This document shows, piece after piece, positions 43,227 to 50,353 of a stretch of DNA of 64,000 bases. Numbering within the stretch: the first letter of the stretch is position 1; each line of letters begins with the position of its first letter. The stretch is from Candidatus Poribacteria bacterium (GTDB lineage Bacteria; Poribacteria; WGA-4E; GCA-2687025), in contig JABGQA010000050.1 in NCBI GenBank assembly GCA_018644665.1, forward strand, positions 1 to 64,000. The letters are read 5' to 3'. The translations under genes were made by a program, and so were the position numbers. The notes beneath the pieces are model-generated. The model was not told the origin of the DNA. It searched no databases and saw nothing but the letters and a program-made list of their open reading frames with translations.

Positions 43227-45272
43227 TCAGCGGCCAGACGGGGCGGTCGTCGGCCGGATCACCGCGCTCAACACACGCTCCCGTCCGCCGACGCGGAGCG
43301 TCCCTCCGATTTGGTCCCGCGCGAATCGCGCCTCAGCGTCGCCGACAGCAACGACGAAGGCGCCACCGTCCTCCGCTAAGGCAGCCGCCGGGACATCGTC
43401 CGTCGCCGCCGACGATGCCGTCAGCACGTGCAGGAAGTAGTCCACCGTAGAGACCTCGCGCGGCGACACCTCGACGCGGCACTCCGGCGCCGGGCCCGTA
43501 TCCCTCTCTGGCGGATACGCTCGCCCGCCGTAGCGGTAAAGGTCGTCGCCGTCATGCAGCGCGACGTTGGGATCGCGGGGCAGCAGCGTCTGCACGAACA
43601 GACGGCCGTCGCCGTGCGTAACCACGAGACTCTCACCACGACGCTCGGGCGTCTTCATCGCCTGCAGCAGCCACGTCTTTCTGAACTCCGCGCGCGTCGA
43701 CTCTACGCGGTCGAAGATCACGAACGTGTCGGGGCGTAGATAGACGACCTGTCGCGTGAAAGCGGCCAGCTTGTCAGCGGAATACGCCCGCGAGCAGTCG
43801 GCGGCGACGTACAAGTACTCGCCGCTGTCCTCGAACGCGACGATGTCGGCGATGTCGTACAGCTCGCGGCGCGCATGCCATGCCGCCGGGTCGGTCACGG
43901 CCCCGTTGTGGTGAGGCCAGTCGTGGTGTTGGCCGTCGTCCGCGCCGGTGACGTCTCCTGCTCGGATGCCCGGCCACTCCTCCGCCGGGTCGGACACGAG
44001 GACCGTGCTGTGCGCGATCGTGCGAAGGTGATAGTTCACGTCGTGCTGCGTCCCGAAGCCGTCGTAGTGCCCGCCGTCCCCCGCGAGTTCCTCGTGCTTG
44101 TAGATGAGGAAGTGCCCGACGTCGAGATGCTGGTGCGCCGTGAAGCGGTCGCCGGCCTTGAGGTAGAAGTGCGTGGCGTCGTCCGTCCAGTCGCTGCGAG
44201 CGTAGACGAAACCGGCAGCTTCACTGAGGTGCGACAGCCCTACCGAGCCAGGATCGGCTGTGGGGACGCTGGGGTCGCGCCATAGGAAGTCCTTATACGC
44301 GTACGCGCCGACCGAAGAGCGGGGAGTCGTCTCGTTGAAGGCGTGGACGGCGTGGCTGCGCGGGTCCTCTCGGTAGTGGTTCACGAGGATGCGGCGCGCG
44401 GACAGCGTCTTGTCGCGATCGCCGCCGAACCGTCGACCACCACCGTCCCCCATGGGTATCGACCGACGCGAGCCGTACTCGCGGACGCCGGGGTACGCCT
44501 CGAACATGCTCGCCACGGCCCGACTCCGGAAGAAGCCTGGCGCGTCCGCGTAGTAGTCCACTCCCCCGCAGCGCAGCGCCACCTCGCAGAACACCACCCA
44601 CTCGTACAGCCAGTAGTTCGTGTAGTAGCCCTCGGCCCATCCACCCCCCGCGCCTGCGAGTTCCAGGGCTGGAGCAGCGCGCGTGCGCCAATCCTGCTCG
44701 AGCGTCGCCAGGATTTGTTCCGCGCGGCCATTCTCGTACCACGTGGCGTAGCACGCGAGTCCGATGCCCCAGTTCTTGTAGCCATACCACCCGTTGTGGA
44801 ACACGTGCGTCTCGGAGCGTGTGTTGGCGTCGACGGTCGTGTTCAGGTAGGTGACGAACTCGCGGCGCTCGTCGTCGGTCCAATACTCGTGGCACAGGTC
44901 GTATACGAAGGCGCATCTCGCAAGGTCGTGCGCAAACGTGACGTGGCCGCTACGGATGGGCCCGCGGACGTAAGTCAGAGCCATGTCGACGGCCGTGCGC
45001 CCGAGCGCGGCGTCCCCTTCGATCGCGGACACGAGCCCTAGCGACATCATCAGTGCGTGGTCGTCGGCATCACCGCGCCGTGCGACGCGCGCCATGCGGG
45101 CATAGTCCTCGGGCCTCTCATCCCGGAGCGTCGCCAGGTGGTCGCGCGAGCCCAGAAGTCTCGGATGCTCTCGAGGCACGCCAGAGCCACCTCCCGCCTC
45201 CGCGCGTAGCGGTACGGTGGCGGACGCCGCTACAACTAGACCACACGCGACCAACCACACGCAGCCTGCCAT
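43227..45272 (-). CDS. Secreted heparinase II/III-like protein
   Basis: A 681-residue exported protein. The signal peptide is about residues 1-25 (MAGCVWLVACGLVVAAS). An alpha-helical toroid domain (about 30-340) shows YGYKNWGIGLACYATWYENG and GGWAEGYYTNYW. The beta-sandwich heparinase II/III C-terminal part has FYLKAGDRFTAHQHLDVGHF, with His residues suited to lyase catalysis. It probably cleaves acidic polysaccharides such as glycosaminoglycans or alginate-like polymers. I placed the start at the ATG at 45272, after AGGGAG; the longer frame adds only an Arg-rich lead. It is convergent with the ThuA-like gene. Confidence 0.85.
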   Translation of the reverse strand: MAGCVWLVACGLVVAASATVPLRAEAGGGSGVPREHPRLLGSRDHLATLRDERPEDYARMARVARRGDADDHALMMSLGLVSAIEGDAALGRTAVDMALTYVRGPIRSGHVTFAHDLARCAFVYDLCHEYWTDDERREFVTYLNTTVDANTRSETHVFHNGWYGYKNWGIGLACYATWYENGRAEQILATLEQDWRTRAAPALELAGAGGGWAEGYYTNYWLYEWVVFCEVALRCGGVDYYADAPGFFRSRAVASMFEAYPGVREYGSRRSIPMGDGGGRRFGGDRDKTLSARRILVNHYREDPRSHAVHAFNETTPRSSVGAYAYKDFLWRDPSVPTADPGSVGLSHLSEAAGFVYARSDWTDDATHFYLKAGDRFTAHQHLDVGHFLIYKHEELAGDGGHYDGFGTQHDVNYHLRTIAHSTVLVSDPAEEWPGIRAGDVTGADDGQHHDWPHHNGAVTDPAAWHARRELYDIADIVAFEDSGEYLYVAADCSRAYSADKLAAFTRQVVYLRPDTFVIFDRVESTRAEFRKTWLLQAMKTPERRGESLVVTHGDGRLFVQTLLPRDPNVALHDGDDLYRYGGRAYPPERDTGPAPECRVEVSPREVSTVDYFLHVLTASSAATDDVPAAALAEDGGAFVVAVGDAEARFARDQIGGTLRVGGRERVLSAVIRPTTAPSGR

Positions 45273-45464
45273 CGAACTCACTCCCTCGCGAACATCGGCG
45301 GCGAGACGGACTGTGCATCGCGGAGCGTAGCGGATGTTCACGCGGGACACACCGACGCGGCGTCGCCACGGCGCCAGGGAGTCATGTATACTGACCGGGT
45401 CGCCGCTCTCGCCCGAGGGTCGACGCCGTCTGACAGCCCACCGTCCACTACCCGCGGGAGCACG

Positions 45465-46673
45465 ATGCTAGAGGTCCGAGGCGCCAGAGCCGACGAAGTC
45501 GACGCGGCCATCGAGTGCGCCGGGCGCGCCTTCGGCCGCGATGACCCCGAGCGCGTGCGCGGCGTGACCGACTTCTTCTCGCGCATCCACAAGCTCGACC
45601 CGTACTTCAGGCCGGACAACACTCGCATCGCCGTGGTTGACGGCGTGGTCGCGAGCGTCGTCCAGGTGTTCGACCGGCAGGCGCTTGTACAAGGCGTTCC
45701 CGTCCCGCTTGGTGGGATCGGTAGCGTCGGAACCGACCCCACGTACCGGCGCCAGGGCCTGAGCAACAAGGTGCTGGCGGACACCGCGCGGTACATGACG
45801 CAGCGCGGTATCGTGCTGTCCTCCCTTGGCACCGGCATACACGATCACTACGGCAAGGTGGGCTGGCAACGCTTCGACCACCACGCGTATCTCGACATAG
45901 GGGCGCCGGAACCGCTCCCAGAGGCGCCGGCTGGCGTCACGATCCGGCAGATGGACTGGGACGGCGACCGCGCCGCCGTCGCGCGCATACACGAGCAATT
46001 CAGCCGCGGCGTGTCCGGCTGCCTGCATCGGCCCGACGAATTGTGGGAGGCGACGCCGAGATGGCGTAGCGTCGCGCCGACGCAGCGCTTCGTCGCGCTC
46101 GTCGGCGATGAGATCGTCGCCTACCGGCAGGACGGCGGGCGCGACAACGACAAGATCGACGAGATAGGTCACGCCGAAGGCTACGCAGAGGCGGCCCACG
46201 CGCTGATTCTCGACGCCCTGAGCGCCGCGACCGGCGACGGCGCAACCAGACTACGGATGGACACCACCACCTTTCACCCCTGGCTCGACAGCATCGGAGC
46301 CGATGTGACGGTGGGGCATCACCGCGGGTGGATGTATCGCATCAACGACCTCGCGTTGCTGCTCGAGTTACTCGCGCCGGCCATGTACTGCCGCCTGGCG
46401 GCATCTAGCGACGCGGGATGGGTGGGCGCCGTCGGGCTACAGACGGAGATCGGCGATGCCTCCGCCGTGGTCGGCCGGTCGGACGTCACGATCCGGCGTG
46501 GCGAGATCGACCCGTCGTCCGATCTGCGGCTGGTTCTCACGCACAAGCAGGCCGTTGAGCTGGTGCTGGGGCAGGTGGCGCCGGCGACGTTCGCGCGGGG
46601 CGAAGGCACCCCCGTGCTCGACTCCCTGTTCCCGAGAACCGAGTACCGCTGGCATGGCTGGGACGGGTTCTAG
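45465..46673 (+). CDS. Eis-like GNAT acetyltransferase
   Basis: A 402-residue protein with a GNAT domain first (1 to about 150; strand GIGSVGTDPTYRRQGLSNKVL holds the acetyl-CoA loop). A second GNAT-like part and a C-terminal SCP2-like region follow, the layout of Eis and related acetyltransferases. I chose the ATG at 45465 with GGGAG 4 nt upstream; an ATG at 45384 would add an unlikely Ser/Pro/Thr-rich lead. Substrates may be amines or aminoglycoside-like compounds; nothing here decides this. The glycosyltransferase gene follows after 63 nt. Confidence 0.83.
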   Translation: MLEVRGARADEVDAAIECAGRAFGRDDPERVRGVTDFFSRIHKLDPYFRPDNTRIAVVDGVVASVVQVFDRQALVQGVPVPLGGIGSVGTDPTYRRQGLSNKVLADTARYMTQRGIVLSSLGTGIHDHYGKVGWQRFDHHAYLDIGAPEPLPEAPAGVTIRQMDWDGDRAAVARIHEQFSRGVSGCLHRPDELWEATPRWRSVAPTQRFVALVGDEIVAYRQDGGRDNDKIDEIGHAEGYAEAAHALILDALSAATGDGATRLRMDTTTFHPWLDSIGADVTVGHHRGWMYRINDLALLLELLAPAMYCRLAASSDAGWVGAVGLQTEIGDASAVVGRSDVTIRRGEIDPSSDLRLVLTHKQAVELVLGQVAPATFARGEGTPVLDSLFPRTEYRWHGWDGF

Positions 46674-46736
46674 GATGGCTGAGCACCCCGCGACGCTCCG
46701 GACGCTCCCCACGAATACGGCCCGGGCGCGGACTGC

Positions 46737-47846
46737 ATGAACGACCAACGCCCGAACGACGAAATCACCCGTGTAGCGCAGGACGCCTATGCAGCGCTGA
46801 GTGACGCCCCTGCCATGCACGCGTGGCTCCGCGGGCGAAAGGCCATGTGCTTCTACGGCTTCGACCAGCCCGCCCGCAACGTGCAGATACATGGTCTCCA
46901 GGACGCGGCGCGCACATGGAGGATCCCATTCTACTACGTGGCGGTGGGAGACGAGCCGGCGCTGGGACAGGCACTCCAGCACGATGGCGTGTTGTTCATC
47001 ACGACCGTGCCACATCTGCCGGCCGTCACCCCGCTGTTGGAGCGATGCAACGGCGTCGTTGCCCTGATCGCCAACTACTACGACGACACACCGAACCCCG
47101 AGACCATCCGTCCCGTCTCCAAGGGGCACGCCCGCATCCTCGACGAGCACGGCGACCGGGTGCGCGTCGCGCTGTCCGAGTGCTCGCCACCGTGGGCCGA
47201 GCGCTACTGTCGGGGTTATGTTGAGAATCACGGCATCCCCGTGATGTCGTTCACGTGGGGCATCAACGTGTTGCGCCACTACCCCGTCGAAACGCCGAAG
47301 ATCGCCGACCTCGTCTTCGCGGGCTCGTACTTCGAGAAGCGGGGCCGCGTGGAGGAGTACTTCGGAGAGCCGTTGCGCAGGTTCTCCCACACCGTGGTCG
47401 GGCACTCGTGGGCAGATTCCTCCTTCGGCATCCCGGACTCACTCCTCGCAGACTTCAACGCCGTTGCGCCGAAGCTATACTCGGGACACACGGTCTCGCT
47501 GAACATCCACCACGCGTACGAGGAGGCCGGACACACCTGCAACGAGCGGGCGTTCAACGTGCCGGCATGCGGCGGGTTCATGGTGTCAGACTACGCGCCA
47601 CGCATCCGCGACTTCTTCCCCGAGGACGAGGCCGTCATCGCGGACGACCCAGCCGATTTCCTGGAGAAGGTGGACTACTTCGTACGGAATCCCGACGAGC
47701 GGATCCCCTACATTCAGAAGGCGCGGCGCCGGGTCGTCGCAGAGCACACGTACCACCACCGTCTGTGCGACCTGCTCCGATTCGCGATCAACGGGGACAC
47801 GGTCTACGACCATTGCCCGGTGATGGGCGCGCCGACGACGTCTTAG
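46737..47846 (+). CDS. CgeB-like glycosyltransferase
   Basis: A 369-residue protein with the CgeB/GT-B family block: LVFAGSYFEKRGRV, then LNIHHAYEEAGHTCNERAFNVPACGGFMVSDY, and a C-terminal Arg/His-rich helix. The Glu in NERAF and the Gly-Gly turn are typical of the donor site. The N-terminal domain (1-180) is more divergent. No membrane segment or signal is seen. It may decorate a surface glycan or glycoprotein; donor and acceptor are unknown. The last base of its stop begins a long hairpin shared with the convergent PhyH gene. Confidence 0.82.
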   Translation: MNDQRPNDEITRVAQDAYAALSDAPAMHAWLRGRKAMCFYGFDQPARNVQIHGLQDAARTWRIPFYYVAVGDEPALGQALQHDGVLFITTVPHLPAVTPLLERCNGVVALIANYYDDTPNPETIRPVSKGHARILDEHGDRVRVALSECSPPWAERYCRGYVENHGIPVMSFTWGINVLRHYPVETPKIADLVFAGSYFEKRGRVEEYFGEPLRRFSHTVVGHSWADSSFGIPDSLLADFNAVAPKLYSGHTVSLNIHHAYEEAGHTCNERAFNVPACGGFMVSDYAPRIRDFFPEDEAVIADDPADFLEKVDYFVRNPDERIPYIQKARRRVVAEHTYHHRLCDLLRFAINGDTVYDHCPVMGAPTTS

Positions 47847-47893
47847 GCGACGGCCCGGGCTACTCGGCGCCAATCACCTCGCGGGCCGTCGCC
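47846..47893. terminator. Long inverted repeat at a convergent junction
   Basis: GGCGACGGCCCG (47846-47857) and CGGGCCGTCGCC (47882-47893) pair perfectly over 12 bp across a 24-nt loop. The left arm starts in the stop codon of the glycosyltransferase; the right arm lies in the last codons of the minus-strand PhyH gene. It would end transcripts from both sides. No T-run is present. Confidence 0.5.
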
Positions 47894-48888
47894 GCGTAAT
47901 CAGATGTCGGGTCGCGCCGCGCGATGCGCCGCAGGTGTAGCAGCGCTCCCTCGTCGCCTCCCTTGGCCAGTTCCACGGCTTCCTCAAACCCCTTGTCGAA
48001 GTACGCGGCATCCCGCTCGATAACGGGTGTGCCCGTATCCTGCCAGTAGTACTTCAGCTCGTCCGATTCCCAGTTGCGGTACACGTCTTCCCACGTCAGG
48101 CCGCCGAACCCGTCCAGATGCGGGGTGAGAACATGATCGGCGATCGTGGCGTCGAGCGACTGATACCGGTTGTCCAGCGAAACTCGCAGCCGGTCTTCCG
48201 TGACGTTCGGCAGTGCCTGATGGACAGTCAGGGCGGGGAAGATGAGCGTGTCACCGACTTCGTAGTCGGTCGTGTGCCAATCGGCGGAGAAATCGTCCGT
48301 GTCGAGTCGCAGCCATCCGGCGCCAAGCGAGAAGCGATGGTCCAGCACCTTGCCGACCTTGTGGCTTCCCGGCAAGACGGCGAGCCCGCCCAGCTCCACG
48401 GGGCAGTTCCCGACCGGCGCCCAGCACGTGTAGGTCTGGAAGTTGCCCTGGAAGTGCACGAAATCCTGGTGCACGGGCGTCGTGTGCTGCGTGAACTTTG
48501 GGAACCATAGCCGGGCGACCTTCTGTGGGTGCGCCAGGACGGGGCCGCCGACGACTTTCTCCATCAGATCGATCACTTCCGGCCAGTGCGCAGCCCGGTG
48601 AAACGACTCCAGCTTGTACACCTCGTGGTACACGTCGGTGTATTCCATGTCGCCTTCGGTGCACTGCCGGGAGACGTCCGCCAGGCCGTCCATCGGGTCG
48701 GTGCCGGCGAGAATCCATCCGCCTTGCTGCATCACCGTGAGCATGTCACGACGCAGAGCCCACAGGTGATCTGCGTCCTGCAATCCCTTGAGGAACAAGT
48801 AGCCGTCATCGGCCATGCGCTGACGGAGTTCCTCGGCGTGGTGGGCGGCATCGTTCGACACGCGCAGTTCTTTGTATGGGTGGGCCAT
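47860..48888 (-). CDS. Phytanoyl-CoA dioxygenase (PhyH) family protein, second copy
   Basis: A 342-residue Fe(II)/2-oxoglutarate oxygenase. Iron ligands are His140 and Asp142 (VHQDFVHF) and His223 (TVHQALPN), with Arg233/Arg235 in RLRVSLDNR for 2-oxoglutarate. AVLPGSHKVGKV is also typical. The C-terminal 60 residues form an Ala/Arg-rich helical extension not present in the first copy. The ATG at 48888 follows GGAGCTCCT; the frame is open much further, but as Arg-rich shadow sequence. Substrate unknown. It is convergent with the glycosyltransferase gene. Confidence 0.87.
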   Translation of the reverse strand: MAHPYKELRVSNDAAHHAEELRQRMADDGYLFLKGLQDADHLWALRRDMLTVMQQGGWILAGTDPMDGLADVSRQCTEGDMEYTDVYHEVYKLESFHRAAHWPEVIDLMEKVVGGPVLAHPQKVARLWFPKFTQHTTPVHQDFVHFQGNFQTYTCWAPVGNCPVELGGLAVLPGSHKVGKVLDHRFSLGAGWLRLDTDDFSADWHTTDYEVGDTLIFPALTVHQALPNVTEDRLRVSLDNRYQSLDATIADHVLTPHLDGFGGLTWEDVYRNWESDELKYYWQDTGTPVIERDAAYFDKGFEEAVELAKGGDEGALLHLRRIARRDPTSDYAATAREVIGAE

Positions 48889-48998
48889 AGGAGCTCCATG
48901 CCGGTGGACGTGGGCGGGGGGCGCAGTGGGCGTCGCGTGGCGACGGTACCCGGGCCGTCGGCCCGGCGCAATCCACCCACGCGTCATACGTGGCCCGA

Positions 48999-50264
48999 CT
49001 AGAAGAGAATCCTGGCCCCGACGACCACTCGGTCGGTGTGGAACGACTCTTCGACGCCCGCTCCGAGCCTGTCCCACGCGGATCGCACGTACGCGACGTC
49101 GAGAACGGCATCTGGCGCGAGTGGCGTGGACATGCCAACGGCGAGCGTGACCGCGTTCTGGGCATCGTCGTCGGCATAGGGCCGCTGCGAGACTCCGACG
49201 CCTCCGCGAACCGTGAGCGCCTCGTGGGCCGCCCACTCCGCCCCAAGCCGCATGTCCGTGGCCGCGTCGTAGAACTGCGCGAACTGGTCCGTGGAGACGT
49301 CGCTCGCCGGGGGACGCGAGTAGGAGGCGCGGCCCCAGTCTGCATACGCCACTGAGCCTGACACACGCCATGCGCCCGCGCGGAAGGTAGCGCCGGCCTC
49401 GTACGCCGCCGGAACACGTAGCTGATAGCTGGTGAAGCCGGCGCCCGACTCCCGTACGTCGCTGCCATCGTCAAACGCGAACCGCGTGAGTTGCTGCCAG
49501 TCTTCCTCGATGTCGTAGTCGTAAGGGAGGGCGACGGTCGCGCCCACGGCGAATTCCGGGACGATCGCGAGTTCCATTCCGAACCGCACGCGCGTCCCGG
49601 AAACGGAGCGCGCTACATCGTCATCGAAGCGCGCCGAGTCGAGGTCCGGGTCCACGTTAGCGGCATCGTCCGCGTCGAACAGCACAGACCGATCGCGGTC
49701 GCCGTCCAGTACATCTGTCGCCACGCCGAAGCGGATGCCCGGCGATACCTCGGCCCCTACGCCTAACGTAAGCGCGTATATGTCCCCGACAGTCCGTCGG
49801 CTCTCGAAGACATCGAACCGCGCGAAGTCGCCCAACGCTTCGATCCCGGCCGTCTCGACCTCCATGTCCAGGTCGCGCGCGCGGCCGTACGCCATGCCGA
49901 CGCCCAGCCAGGACGGGTCGTCGGGACGGTAGACGAGACCGAGGTGCCCGAGTCGCATTCGGTCGGCCGATGCGTCCGTGGCGTCACCGCCGAGGCGCGC
50001 GTTGACGCCCGTGTTGCTGTACGTGCCGGACGCCGCGATCTCGGAATCGACGATGGCGGCGAGCCCCGCCGGGTTCGTGAGAACGGCGTCCGTTCCCCGC
50101 GCCCGGCTGACAGTGGCGCCTGCCATACCCAGCGCGCGAATGTCCTGTCGTGAGTCGAAGTCGGCCAGTTCCTCGTCAATGGGGGCGGCATGGAGGAATG
50201 CCGGGAACGCGACACAGGCGGCCAGCAGAACGTAGGCGTGTGACCTCGGAGCGTGGACTCGCAT
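48999..50264 (-). CDS. Outer-membrane beta-barrel protein (PorV/FadL-like)
   Basis: A 421-residue protein with a signal peptide (about 1-27). The mature start holds the hallmark RALGMAGATVSRARGTDAVLTNPAGLA, seen in PorV-type and UPF0164-type outer-membrane barrels. About 14 amphipathic beta-strands follow, and the protein ends in the strand RVVVGARILF with a terminal Phe, the usual outer-membrane sorting signal. ATG 50264 has GGGAG 8 nt upstream. It is divergent from the large envelope operon across 89 nt and may share its control region. Its role could be transport or a T9SS-like shuttle function. Confidence 0.83.
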   Translation of the reverse strand: MRVHAPRSHAYVLLAACVAFPAFLHAAPIDEELADFDSRQDIRALGMAGATVSRARGTDAVLTNPAGLAAIVDSEIAASGTYSNTGVNARLGGDATDASADRMRLGHLGLVYRPDDPSWLGVGMAYGRARDLDMEVETAGIEALGDFARFDVFESRRTVGDIYALTLGVGAEVSPGIRFGVATDVLDGDRDRSVLFDADDAANVDPDLDSARFDDDVARSVSGTRVRFGMELAIVPEFAVGATVALPYDYDIEEDWQQLTRFAFDDGSDVRESGAGFTSYQLRVPAAYEAGATFRAGAWRVSGSVAYADWGRASYSRPPASDVSTDQFAQFYDAATDMRLGAEWAAHEALTVRGGVGVSQRPYADDDAQNAVTLAVGMSTPLAPDAVLDVAYVRSAWDRLGAGVEESFHTDRVVVGARILF

Positions 50265-50311
50265 CGGTAGGCTCCCTCGGGGCGGGCTCGTCACCGTACA
50301 CACCGCGATTG

Positions 50312-50317
50312 TATTAT
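50312..50317 (+). promoter_or_regulatory. -10-like box in the divergent envelope promoter region
   Basis: TATTAT (5 of 6 to consensus) lies in an A/T-rich patch, ATTGTATTATGTA, within the 89-nt gap between the minus-strand barrel gene and the plus-strand operon. The -35 match is poor on both strands. The reverse strand reads TACAAT and CATAAT in the same patch, so it may serve both directions. Confidence 0.4.
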
Positions 50318-50353
50318 GTAGCGCACGCCTCCGCCCTCCGTGCGAGAGTAGCC

